Under the pieces are notes generated by a model that searched no databases, was not told where the DNA came from, and worked only from the letters and a program-made list of their open reading frames with translations. The translations under genes were made by a program, and so were the position numbers. Below, piece by piece: positions 17,212 through 26,509 of a stretch of DNA of 64,000 nt. The stretch spans positions 62,001-126,000 of the forward strand of contig CANNBJ010000003.1 of the NCBI GenBank assembly GCA_947502835.1. Direction: 5' to 3'. This stretch comes from Bdellovibrionales bacterium (GTDB lineage: Bacteria > Bdellovibrionota > UBA1018 > CAIMNF01). Position 1 is the first letter of the stretch. Each line of letters starts with the position of its first letter.

Positions 17212-18132
17212 TCAGGGTGTGCATTCCACGGTTCCATCCGGGTTTCGTCTGATTCTGCCTTCCCGGATCTCGACTTCGAGCTCCGTGAAGTGGCCCGGAA
17301 CCGAGCGACCCGCTTTGACGTCGTGTTCGAGCAAGATCCTCTCGTGGCACGTACCCAATTCGGATTGAATCACAAGAATGAGCGCTTGCAGTCGACTCCG
17401 TTTCGGTTTCGGAAGATTGAATCCTTTCTGACCCCCGGGGCAGGAGAGAAAACCCCAGGAAGGCAGGAGACTTTGAGGTCCGAAAAACGGACTCGCGACG
17501 GGATATCGGTCTGGATGCTGCTGACTCAGGAGTTTTTGATTCCCCTGGAAGAAGGGATCCTCCGGGAAGCAGCTCGTCGCATACAGGTCGCGGTTGAATT
17601 TCTGTGCCCATGCGGCCGTGTTCAGGGTCCCCGAAACCGCAGCAGCCTCCACCACCCAGACCGCCTTGGAGAAGCCGGCAATCATGCCGTTTCGGTGATG
17701 AAAGGCACGGGGAAGGGGCGGACTGCCGGCTTCAAAGGGGGACAGGATCATTCCGCCTGCCGAGAGGATTTCCCTTCGGAGCTGCCGATTCTCCCGGGGA
17801 TACTCGACATCAATTCCGCATCCGAGGATGGCAAGGGTTCGCAGTCCGTTTTTCAGGGCAAGTTCATGTGCCGAGGAGTCAATCCCGCGGGCAAAACCGG
17901 AAATAATGATGAGACCGCTTCCGCGCAGAAGCTCCAGCGTTCTTGCCAAGAGTTCGAGAGAGCGTTTTTGGGGATGACGGGTACCCACGATGGCAAGACC
18001 GAGATGGGGGAGGTCCTCCAGAAGGCCGGTGTCCGCGGATTGGGTTTGAATCTCCACGAAGTCCGGAGTGCGGTACCCGTCAAAGCTTTTGAATACGCCC
18101 AGCGAGCAAGATGCGATGCGAAGCACATTCAT
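17212..18132 (-). CDS. dprA: DNA processing protein DprA/Smf-like
   Basis: AIVGTRHPQKRS, ISGFARGIDSSAHELALKNGLRTLAILGCGIDVEYPREN, RNGMIAGFSKAVWVVEAAAVSGTLNTAAWA. Confidence 0.88.
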   Translation of the reverse strand: MNVLRIASCSLGVFKSFDGYRTPDFVEIQTQSADTGLLEDLPHLGLAIVGTRHPQKRSLELLARTLELLRGSGLIIISGFARGIDSSAHELALKNGLRTLAILGCGIDVEYPRENRQLRREILSAGGMILSPFEAGSPPLPRAFHHRNGMIAGFSKAVWVVEAAAVSGTLNTAAWAQKFNRDLYATSCFPEDPFFQGNQKLLSQQHPDRYPVASPFFGPQSLLPSWGFLSCPGGQKGFNLPKPKRSRLQALILVIQSELGTCHERILLEHDVKAGRSVPGHFTELEVEIREGRIRRNPDGTVECTP

Positions 18133-18179
18133 GCACTCTCCTGTTACAAGGTTTGTGCCAGAGTTGCCGTGAGGGAATT

Positions 18180-18944
18180 TCAGTTGCCGAGGATTTGCCC
18201 GAGGAAGGCGCGGGCGCGCTCATGGGTGGGGTTGCGGAAGAAGGCATCGGGACTTGCCTCTTCGACAATCCGTCCCTGATCAAAAAACACGATTCGGTCG
18301 GCCACTTCGCGGGCAAAACCCATTTCATGGGTCACCACAATCATGGTCATTCCCGAGAGAGCGAGTTCTTTCATGACCGTGAGGACTTCGCTCACCATCT
18401 CAGGGTCAAGGGCCGACGTGGGTTCATCAAAAAGCATGACTTTCGGCTGCATGGCCAGCGCCCGCGCGATTGCAACCCGTTGTTGTTGCCCGCCCGAAAG
18501 GCCGGAAGGATATTTGTGGGCCTGCTCGGCGATTCCAACCCTTTTCAGGAGCTCAAGTGCGATTTTTTCCGCCTCTTCTTCGGGAATTCCCTTCACCTTC
18601 ATCGGAGCAAGGGTGATGTTCTGAAGGACGGTGAGATGGGGAAACAAATTGAAACTTTGGAAAACCATCCCCACTTCCTTGCGGATCAGGTTCAAGTTCG
18701 GCCCGTCCTCGAGGGGAATGCCGTCAATCACCACGGAGCCGCCCTCGAAGCTTTCAAGGCGGTTCAGTGTGCGGATGAATGTGCTTTTTCCGGATCCGGA
18801 GGGACCAATGATCACCACAACCTCGCCCTTTTTCACGGTGAGGCTCACGTCACGAAGGGCTTCAAAAGAAGCGTAGGACTTCACGAGATTCTTCGCGATC
18901 ACGACGTCCACGGAGCGGTCGATATTTTGTTCAAAGGGGGACAT
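18180..18944 (-). CDS. Polar amino-acid-type ABC transporter ATP-binding protein (GlnQ-like), orphan
   Basis: [59 protein letters not shown]; no permease or binding protein nearby. Confidence 0.92.
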   Translation of the reverse strand: MSPFEQNIDRSVDVVIAKNLVKSYASFEALRDVSLTVKKGEVVVIIGPSGSGKSTFIRTLNRLESFEGGSVVIDGIPLEDGPNLNLIRKEVGMVFQSFNLFPHLTVLQNITLAPMKVKGIPEEEAEKIALELLKRVGIAEQAHKYPSGLSGGQQQRVAIARALAMQPKVMLFDEPTSALDPEMVSEVLTVMKELALSGMTMIVVTHEMGFAREVADRIVFFDQGRIVEEASPDAFFRNPTHERARAFLGQILGN

Positions 18945-19051
18945 GGAAGGCCCGTTATAATCGGTTTCTCCAACGAATGAAATGGAATTTTCCCGGCAAG
19001 GCTCGCTCAATGGAACATGTGGACGATCCGGAACTGTGATAAGGTCGGGCG

Positions 19052-20530
19052 ATGCTCGGAACAGGTTTGGAATGGGTCCCTCTCTGGGGGCTTTTGGCTC
19101 TTGGAGTATACTTCTCAAGTCTTCTCGCTCTTTCGTTCTATCGGGCGAGATCCGCCACGCTTTCGGACTATTACATCGGAAGCCGGAACTCGACCTGGTG
19201 GCTTGTCACCCTGGGAATGATCAGCGACTCGGTCTCGGGGGTGACCTTTGTCTCGGTCCCGGGTTCGGTGTTTTCGCAAGGGTACTCGTATTTCCAGATC
19301 GTTCTTGGCTATTTTCTCGGGTACCTCATCATCGCAAAGGTGCTTCTTCCGATTTATTACCAGCGGAACCTCATTTCCATTTATTCCTATCTCGGGGAGA
19401 GGTTCGGTCCTTTCGCCCAAAAGACGGCATCCGTGCTTTTCATCTCCTCGAGGACGTTCGGCTCGGCTGCGCGGCTCTATATTTCGGTCATGATCCTTCA
19501 CCAGGTCATTTTCTCAGGTCTTGGGCTTACTCCCGGAGCCTCGTTCACCCTCTCCGTCGGCTTGATCGCGTTGTACACCTACAAAGGGGGAATCAAGAGC
19601 CTGGTATGGACCGAGGCCTACCAGTCGGTGATTCTCCTCGCCGCCATCGGCTTTCTGTTTGCGGTGCTTTGGGCTTCGGCTCATGACCCGATGAGCGCGG
19701 TGACCACACCCCGGATTTTTTTCACGGATCCCGGCAAGCCCAATTTCTTTCTGAAGCAGATCTTCGGGGGAATGCTGATCACCTGTGCGATGAACGGACT
19801 CGATCAGAACATCATGCAAATGAATCTCAGTTGTCCCCGTCTTCGGGATGCCCAGAAGAACATGGTCACCCTTGCCTTTGTCATGGTGATCGTGAATTTC
19901 GTGTTTGTTGCTCTCGGGGCCCTGGTCAGACAGCATTACTTCACGGCGCCCATCGCACCTCCCTTGAACAGTGCCGGTGGAATCGCGCTCGATCGCACCC
20001 TTTCCCACCTTACGCTGACCCTCTTGGGAAAATCCGCAGTCATGACCTTCATCATCGGTCTTTCAGCTGCGACGTTCAGCAGCGCTGGCACCATTCTCCC
20101 TGCAATCGCCTCCTCAATCGAAATTGATTTGCTTCCTTCGCGCCTTCGGAATCGCATTCCGGTCAGACTGGTCCACGGGCTCGCCGCCATCCTGATCCTC
20201 GGCCTGATTTTCCTGATTGACTGGATCGGAACCAAGTCCTTGATTGATCTTGTTTTGCGATGTTCCGGATACACGTATGGTCCGTTGATCGGTCTGTTCG
20301 GACTCGGAATTTTCACACGGATCCGGCTTCGCCATCGTCATGTTCCATTGCTTTCGTGCTTTTCGATCGCAACCACCGCCTGGATCGACTTTTCGATTTC
20401 ACGTTGGTTCCATGGATACCAGCTCGGTGTTGAATTGATTGCGATCAATGCACTTTTGTTCGTGGGAGCGGGATTGATGTTTTCTAGAGAACGTCCGTCG
20501 GGCCCCGAAGCATCTTTCGCCAATGCTTGA
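19052..20530 (+). CDS. Sodium:solute symporter (SSS family)
   Basis: Multi-[37 protein letters not shown]-like [18 protein letters not shown]. Confidence 0.9.
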   Translation: MLGTGLEWVPLWGLLALGVYFSSLLALSFYRARSATLSDYYIGSRNSTWWLVTLGMISDSVSGVTFVSVPGSVFSQGYSYFQIVLGYFLGYLIIAKVLLPIYYQRNLISIYSYLGERFGPFAQKTASVLFISSRTFGSAARLYISVMILHQVIFSGLGLTPGASFTLSVGLIALYTYKGGIKSLVWTEAYQSVILLAAIGFLFAVLWASAHDPMSAVTTPRIFFTDPGKPNFFLKQIFGGMLITCAMNGLDQNIMQMNLSCPRLRDAQKNMVTLAFVMVIVNFVFVALGALVRQHYFTAPIAPPLNSAGGIALDRTLSHLTLTLLGKSAVMTFIIGLSAATFSSAGTILPAIASSIEIDLLPSRLRNRIPVRLVHGLAAILILGLIFLIDWIGTKSLIDLVLRCSGYTYGPLIGLFGLGIFTRIRLRHRHVPLLSCFSIATTAWIDFSISRWFHGYQLGVELIAINALLFVGAGLMFSRERPSGPEASFANA

Positions 20531-21191
20531 GGTTGGTTTTTCGTGCAAAGGAACATTGTCCGGAACCCAAGTCCGAGGTGAAGGGTCCGATGTAGGAGTT
20601 CATGAGATTGCGCTTGTTTCTTAAGTGGTACAGTCCTTGGTAGTGCCCGAGTTCGTGTCCGACTGTGTAGGCGTTTTTTGCATATTTTTCCGAAACCAAA
20701 ATGCCAAAAGGGCCATTTCCCGGCATCTGGGCAACCGCAATGGTGGCATTGGTCCAGGGTCCCACGGCAACGATGAGGAACCGGTTGTTTTCATCAAATC
20801 GGGCGCGGATCGTATCAGAGTCGCGTTTCCAATCGGGACTGTAGGGGAGCCCCTGGCTCTCCGGGTGGATCGCTTCGTATTTCTCCAGTTGGAAGGCAAT
20901 CTTGCATGGTTTCCACACCTGGTTCATTTCCTCGATGAGTTTCAGGGTTTCGGATTCCTTCAATACGGGAATGCCGCTTTCATTTTGGAAGGAGACGACT
21001 TTCAGTCCAAGGCACTGCAGGTCGGGATCGTTTGATCGGCAGGTGGCGGAGTAGGTTTGAGTGGAGGAGTTCTGAGGCGGAGCTGGATCCATGGTTTGGG
21101 CCGGTACGGTCGGTGAAATGGGGGATGCTCCCGGTCCGCATGCGGAGAGCGCAAGGATCAAGAGAACAGGATTCAGGGATTGAATTCTCAT
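20484..21191 (-). CDS. Putative metzincin-type metallopeptidase lipoprotein
   Basis: Lipobox-like LILALSACGPG; HELGHYQGLYH fits HExxHxxGxxH; following NLMNSY resembles a Met-turn. Confidence 0.75.
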   Translation of the reverse strand: MRIQSLNPVLLILALSACGPGASPISPTVPAQTMDPAPPQNSSTQTYSATCRSNDPDLQCLGLKVVSFQNESGIPVLKESETLKLIEEMNQVWKPCKIAFQLEKYEAIHPESQGLPYSPDWKRDSDTIRARFDENNRFLIVAVGPWTNATIAVAQMPGNGPFGILVSEKYAKNAYTVGHELGHYQGLYHLRNKRNLMNSYIGPFTSDLGSGQCSFARKTNLKHWRKMLRGPTDVL

Positions 21192-21384
21192 CGTACGCAC
21201 CTTTCTTCCATGAAGGGTCATGAGTTCTTCGCCGATCGAACGGCATGGATTGAGTATGTGGGCCCTGTTTTCCTGGTAAAACCGAGATCTTTTGGCGCCT
21301 GCTGTCCGGATTCTGTCGGGGGCGATTTTCAACCTGTGTTGTTGAATAATGGGCTCTGAGTCGTGGTTACCTGATCATTTTCAT

Positions 21385-21413
21385 TTGACAATAAACAAAA
21401 TATGTGTAACAAT
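21385..21413 (+). promoter_or_regulatory. Candidate sigma70-type promoter
   Basis: Consensus TTGACA (21385-21390), 16-17 nt, TAACAAT; the -10 overlaps the first ATG candidate (21412). Confidence 0.45.
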
Positions 21414-22350
21414 GTGCGCCGTGATTGTGTTGCTCCGGTCTCTGCTGGTTGCCTTTCTGGTTTCAGGTCCTTCTGCCCACGCAGCGATCGTGCCTCTTTT
21501 CGCCAAGGAGATGCATCTCGTTCAGCCTCCGGGGCTCCGCGAGTGGATCAATCGGGCCGCCTCGTTTCATGTTTGGCAAAATGAGGATGCCCTTCGGGAT
21601 CTGTATGCCGGGACCGATCGGCAGGGTTCAGTCGCAACGGGATTTTGCGTTCCCTCTGCCATCGGAAACGCCCTTCTCAGGGAGTTTTCACGAACCAACC
21701 CGCGCGCGAGCCGCCTTCAGATCCCGGGTCTGATCGGGAAGGGAGCCGTGGACACCGCCGTGCTGGTGCGTGAGCTCGGCGAGCGCTGCGGTATCGGCGG
21801 GCTGATGGGCAGTTTTGAACCCTGGAAGTCCTCGGAATGCATGTTGGATTTGATGAGCGAGTCAGGGTACCCGCGAGCTACTGTGAGGCTGATCCGGAAT
21901 TACGGTTCGCGCGAACCGATGGACGGGATGCTCTACGAGGAGCGGGCTCCGGATCTTGAGGACCTGGTTTCGTCCGTGAGAGCGGGATACCAGGCGATTC
22001 TCTCCCTCTCCTTTTTGCGCTGGAGTGAATCAGAGGGTGTTTGGAAGAAAATGGCAGGACACTCCGTGAATGTGGTGGGTTACGGGAAACCCGAAAGAGG
22101 AGGGGACTCGAAGCTCAAGCTTTACATTCAAAACCCGACCCGCAATTACCAGTTGGACTTCAAAACGCAGGTATTTGACGAAATCTCCCTGCGGGCGAAT
22201 CCCGATTTGGACACTGGCAACCTGAAATATTCAAACATCGAGGTCGAAGGAGCTCCTGAAACCCTGATCCAAAAAAAGGGCATGATCACGGTTGTCTCTG
22301 GTTTGATTCTGATCAATGCCAATCCCGCATCGCTTCAGGGCACCAACTGA
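21412..22350 (+). CDS. Secreted papain-fold/C39-like cysteine peptidase-like protein
   Basis: Signal peptide; VATGFCVPSAIGNALL (Cys), GHSVNVVGYG (His), YIQNPTRNY (Asn). Start could instead be GTG 21421. Confidence 0.65.
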   Translation: MCAVIVLLRSLLVAFLVSGPSAHAAIVPLFAKEMHLVQPPGLREWINRAASFHVWQNEDALRDLYAGTDRQGSVATGFCVPSAIGNALLREFSRTNPRASRLQIPGLIGKGAVDTAVLVRELGERCGIGGLMGSFEPWKSSECMLDLMSESGYPRATVRLIRNYGSREPMDGMLYEERAPDLEDLVSSVRAGYQAILSLSFLRWSESEGVWKKMAGHSVNVVGYGKPERGGDSKLKLYIQNPTRNYQLDFKTQVFDEISLRANPDLDTGNLKYSNIEVEGAPETLIQKKGMITVVSGLILINANPASLQGTN

Positions 22351-22754
22351 CACAACTCGTGGACCCGGTCCTTGATCTTTTTTGCGGCGGGACTCAGATT
22401 GATTCTCGATGGCTCGCAGTCCTTCGATTGAACGATCGTAAATCGCTGCGTTCGCTCGATCCGGCCTTGGATCACGAGTGTGCCTGTATCACATGCAGCG
22501 GGAACATCGGAATAGGGCCCGCTTGCGGCTTCTTTCAGGAGAGTGCTCAGTTCCATCCGTTCGGCATCTGTGATCCGGTCCACGAGGGAAGATCGAAAGG
22601 TCCAGGTTCCAGATTCGGAAATGCCTCGGAGGTGCGTTCCGGTTACGCGTCCGTCCGAATGGATCTTGCAATGGTTCTCAAAAGCATCTTCCATCCGAGT
22701 GAATCCGGAAATCTGGGTAGCCTGCAGGAGAACCAATCCGGCGAGAGAAATCAT
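22335..22754 (-). CDS. Secreted hypothetical protein
   Basis: N-terminal signal-like MISLAGLVLLQATQISG; 139 aa; convergent 16-bp overlap with neighbour. Confidence 0.55.
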   Translation of the reverse strand: MISLAGLVLLQATQISGFTRMEDAFENHCKIHSDGRVTGTHLRGISESGTWTFRSSLVDRITDAERMELSTLLKEAASGPYSDVPAACDTGTLVIQGRIERTQRFTIVQSKDCEPSRINLSPAAKKIKDRVHELCQLVP

Positions 22755-22767
22755 CGGCGGATGTATA

Positions 22768-23793
22768 TCAGATAAAGATCCCGAGCGCTTCGGAAAGTTT
22801 CACCCAACGATGCTCCGGGTCGACCTCGCGCGGGGCTCCTTGGATGTCTGAGAGCGGCGCATCGGTGACCATTCCATTGCGATACACCACTGCTCGATTC
22901 CATTGATGGGTGAGTGCCAAAGTGGCAGCCTTTGCGCCCATGGATGCAGTGAGAAAGCGATCCGTGGTGGTGGGGTAACGGGCGCGTTGCAAATGGCCAA
23001 GAACGACATGGCGGGCTTCCCAGGGAGAGTTTTGTTCGATCCATCGCGCAAGACGTTCTCCAATGCCGCCGAAGCGAATTCCCGTCGAATGCGGACTGGT
23101 CGAAAAAATCGGATCTTCGCCAATGGCCTTGGCGGCCTCCGAGACAACCACAACCATGCCGGGCTTCCCGGCTGCGTGCGCATCGCTCAGGAATTTCGCA
23201 AGCTTTGGACGGGAAAAGGGTCGTTCCGGAATCAGAATCACATCCGCGTACGAGGAAAGGCCTCCGCCGAGCGCAATCCACCCGGCAGAGCGGCCCATGG
23301 TTTCAATCACCATCACGCGGTGATGTGCATTTGCAGTGGCCCGAAGCGAGTCCACGGATTCGGACACAACCGAACATGCGGTATCGTAGCCGAAGGTGAT
23401 TTCCGTACCCTGCAGGTCATTGTCGATGGTCTTCGGCACGCCGATGACTTTCAGGTCCGGAGCAAGCTCCTGAATGCCCTTGAAGGTACCGTCACCTCCG
23501 GCGGCAATGAGTCCATCCAGTTGCAAGGATTTGTAACCGCTTTGGAACTCCGCACTTCGGCCCTGAAGTTTTGACTTGTTTGAGGTGCCAAGGTAGGTGC
23601 CTGCCATGGCGTGGATCCCGTTGATCGAGTCGAGGGTGATGGGTTTGGTCCGGCCTGAAAAGATTCCCTCGAATCCGTCTCGGATTCCCACGACTTCGAC
23701 CCCATGACTGAGAAGAACCCGGGCTGCCGCCTCGATGATCCCGTTGAGTCCGGGGGCGTCTCCTCCGCCCGTCATGATTCCGATTTTCATCAC
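22768..23793 (-). CDS. pfkA: 6-phosphofructokinase
   Basis: GIMTGGGDAPGLNG, AAGGDGTFKG, GVPKTIDNDLQGTEITFGYDTA, ETMGRSAGWIAL. Confidence 0.94.
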   Translation of the reverse strand: MMKIGIMTGGGDAPGLNGIIEAAARVLLSHGVEVVGIRDGFEGIFSGRTKPITLDSINGIHAMAGTYLGTSNKSKLQGRSAEFQSGYKSLQLDGLIAAGGDGTFKGIQELAPDLKVIGVPKTIDNDLQGTEITFGYDTACSVVSESVDSLRATANAHHRVMVIETMGRSAGWIALGGGLSSYADVILIPERPFSRPKLAKFLSDAHAAGKPGMVVVVSEAAKAIGEDPIFSTSPHSTGIRFGGIGERLARWIEQNSPWEARHVVLGHLQRARYPTTTDRFLTASMGAKAATLALTHQWNRAVVYRNGMVTDAPLSDIQGAPREVDPEHRWVKLSEALGIFI

Positions 23794-25199
23794 AGATGAA
23801 TCCTGCGTCCATCGACGGCGAGAGCCGCCTCTTTGACTGCTTCGGAGAGTGTCGGATGTGCGTGACAGGTGCGGGCCACATCTTCTGCTGATCCGCCATA
23901 TTCGAGCACGGTGGCGCCTTCCGCGATGAGATCGGATGCCCTTGGACCGAAGATGTGCATGCCAAGCAACTTGTCGGTCTTCGCGTCCGCAAGGATCTTC
24001 ACCATGCCCTCGCTCTCGTCCATCGCCTTTGCCCGACCGTTTGCGAGAAAGGGAAAGGTCCCGGTTTTGTACTCGATCCCTTTTGCCTTGAGCTCTTCTT
24101 CCGTATGTCCGACACCCGCAATTTCAGGCCAGGTGTACACAATCCACGGGATTGTATGGTAGTTCACGTGACCCGCCTGACCGGCCATGATCTCAACGGC
24201 GGCGATGCCTTCTTCTTCGGCCTTGTGGGCGAGCATCGGGCCTTGCACGCAATCTCCCACGGCGTAGACTCCCTTGGTCTTCGTTTCAAAATGGTCGTTG
24301 ATGTCGATTCGGCCCTTTTCGTTCGCAGAAAGCCCGATGGTTTCGAGCTTGAGACCGTCCGTGAAGGGTCTGCGGCCGGTTGCCACCAGGATCAGGTCGC
24401 ACTCGATGGTTTCCTTCGCCTGGGTTGCACGGTCCATGACCTCGATGTGCATCTGGTCGCCCACCTTTTTCGCACCCATGGCCTGGGTATTCATCCTGAA
24501 TTGAAGGCCCTGCTTTGTGAGCGACTTCTTCGCCTCGGCCGCGATTTGTTGATCCATGACCGAAAGAATCTTGTCCGCGAATTCAATCACGGTGACCTTT
24601 GATCCAAGCCTGCTCCAGACGGATCCCATTTCAAGGCCGATCACGCCTCCTCCCACAACGACCAGGTGTCCTGGTGTTTTCGCGAGTTCCAGCGCATCTG
24701 TCGAAGAGATGATGGTTTTGCCATCGAATTTGAGTGTCGGAAGCTCGATCACCTCGCTCCCGGTGGCGATCAGGATTTTCTCGGCTTTCAATTTGCGCGG
24801 AGCGGGACCGTCCACTTCGACAATCTTGAATGACCCTTCCGTTCCGGCAAAACGACCATAGCCCTGCGCCCATTCGATTTTGTTCTTTTTGAAGAGTCCT
24901 GCGACTCCTTGGGTGAGTTGTTTCACCACTTCGTTCTTTCGGGCGATCATCTGGGGCACATTCATCCTGATCTCGCCCGTCTCGATGCCGTGCTTTTTGA
25001 ATTTGTGCTGAGCGAGTGAAAAATGCTCGCTCGAATCAAGAAGTGCCTTCGAGGGGATGCACCCCACATTGAGACAGGTGCCGCCGAGGCTTGCGCGTTT
25101 TTCCACGCACACCACTTTCATGCCGAGTTGGGAGGCGCGGATCGCCGCCACATATCCTGCAGGACCGCCGCCAATCACGATCAGATCAAATTGTTCCAT
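23790..25199 (-). CDS. lpdA: Dihydrolipoyl dehydrogenase (second copy)
   Basis: GGGPAGYVAAIRASQLG, GGTCLNVGCIPSKALL, CHAHPTLSEAVKEAAL; in a sucAB operon. Confidence 0.96.
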   Translation of the reverse strand: MEQFDLIVIGGGPAGYVAAIRASQLGMKVVCVEKRASLGGTCLNVGCIPSKALLDSSEHFSLAQHKFKKHGIETGEIRMNVPQMIARKNEVVKQLTQGVAGLFKKNKIEWAQGYGRFAGTEGSFKIVEVDGPAPRKLKAEKILIATGSEVIELPTLKFDGKTIISSTDALELAKTPGHLVVVGGGVIGLEMGSVWSRLGSKVTVIEFADKILSVMDQQIAAEAKKSLTKQGLQFRMNTQAMGAKKVGDQMHIEVMDRATQAKETIECDLILVATGRRPFTDGLKLETIGLSANEKGRIDINDHFETKTKGVYAVGDCVQGPMLAHKAEEEGIAAVEIMAGQAGHVNYHTIPWIVYTWPEIAGVGHTEEELKAKGIEYKTGTFPFLANGRAKAMDESEGMVKILADAKTDKLLGMHIFGPRASDLIAEGATVLEYGGSAEDVARTCHAHPTLSEAVKEAALAVDGRRIHL

Positions 25200-25220
25200 A
25201 AGGGAGTTCTCTTCAAGGGG

Positions 25221-26501
25221 TTAAGCAAAATCAAGGCCGAGTTTCGTGGGATTCTCCAAAAGATCCTTCAGAGTCACAAGGAAGGTCACGGCCTCCTTGC
25301 CATCGATGATCCGGTGGTCATAGGAAAGAGCGAGATACATCATGGGTCGGATTTCGACCTTGCCGTTGATCGCAACAGGGCGGTCCATGATCTTGTGCAT
25401 GCCCAGAATCCCGCTTTGAGGCGGATTCAGGATCGGCGTGGAAAGAAGGGATCCGTAGGTGCCACCATTGGAAATGGTGAAGGTACCGCCGGTCATGTCC
25501 GCAATCGAGAGCTTGTTTGAGCGGGCCTTCAAGGCAAGGTCCCCGATGGCCTTTTCAATCTGGGCGAACGTGAGGGATTCTGCTCCGCGAACCACCGGCA
25601 CGACCAAGCCGCGCTCGGTTCCCACCGCAACACCCACGTCGCAGTAGTCATGATAAACGATGTCGTTTCCATCAATCGAGGCGTTCACTGCGGGAAGCTG
25701 TTTGAGTGCAAGGGTGCATGCGCGGGTGAAGAACGACATGAACGAGAGTTTCACGCCGTACTTCTTTTCGAAGGCGTCCTTGTACTGTGCGCGTGCTTCT
25801 TGAACCGGCTTCATGTCGACTTCGTTGAAGGTGGTGAGGATCGCAGCCGTATGTTGGGCAAAAACGAGACGCTCGGCGATGCGCTTCCGGATTCCCGGCA
25901 TCGGAACGCGGCGGTCGCCCGGCTTGTCCTGAATGGATGGAATGGACGAAGCGGTGGGGGCATTTCTTGCGCCACCGGATGCAATGAAGGCCATCACATC
26001 ACCCTTGAGAATGCGACCGTCTTTGCCGGATCCCTGGATCTGCGCGGGATTCACCTGGTTTTCGACAACCGCCTTCCGTACGGCCGGGCTCAGGGATTCC
26101 AGGCCAGCGGAGGTTGAGGGAGTAGATGTTTGGGATGGAGTGGGGGGCGGCGTCTTCACGGGTGCGCCGGAAGAGGGAGGCGGGGGCGGAGCTTTCACAG
26201 CACCGGCTGCTGCGCCGGCTGCTGCGCCGGCTGCTGCGCCGGCTGCTGCGCCGACTGTGCCCTTCACCGAGTCATCGATGAATGCAATCACGGACTTCAC
26301 GGGTACTTTCTCGCCATCCTGCTTGATCACGGTCAGGGCGCCGGAATGCTCGGCCACAATCTCCACAGTGGCCTTGTCGGATTCGATCTCAAGGAGCACG
26401 TCTCCGGCATTCACAGCCTCGCCGTTTTTCTTGTTCCACTTCAGGATGCTCACTTCGGCGATGGACTCTCCAACGAGGGGAGCCAGGATCTCGTGTTTCA
26501 T
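25221..26501 (-). CDS. sucB: 2-oxoglutarate dehydrogenase E2 (dihydrolipoyllysine succinyltransferase)
   Basis: Lipoyl [13 protein letters not shown]3-binding domain; [17 protein letters not shown]; next to sucA. Confidence 0.96.
   Translation of the reverse strand: MKHEILAPLVGESIAEVSILKWNKKNGEAVNAGDVLLEIESDKATVEIVAEHSGALTVIKQDGEKVPVKSVIAFIDDSVKGTVGAAAGAAAGAAAGAAAGAVKAPPPPPSSGAPVKTPPPTPSQTSTPSTSAGLESLSPAVRKAVVENQVNPAQIQGSGKDGRILKGDVMAFIASGGARNAPTASSIPSIQDKPGDRRVPMPGIRKRIAERLVFAQHTAAILTTFNEVDMKPVQEARAQYKDAFEKKYGVKLSFMSFFTRACTLALKQLPAVNASIDGNDIVYHDYCDVGVAVGTERGLVVPVVRGAESLTFAQIEKAIGDLALKARSNKLSIADMTGGTFTISNGGTYGSLLSTPILNPPQSGILGMHKIMDRPVAINGKVEIRPMMYLALSYDHRIIDGKEAVTFLVTLKDLLENPTKLGLDFA
26205..26252. 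repeat. 12-bp tandem repeat x4 within the sucB linker
   Basis: (GGCTGCTGCGCC)4, encoding Gly-Ala-Ala-Ala units (GAAAGAAAGAAAG). Confidence 0.95.
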
Positions 26502-26509
26502 GGGTTCTC

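Noticed and set aside
18180-18944. Possible complete amino-acid ABC transporter locus
   Set aside because: Only the ATPase is present; neighbours are dprA and an SSS symporter.
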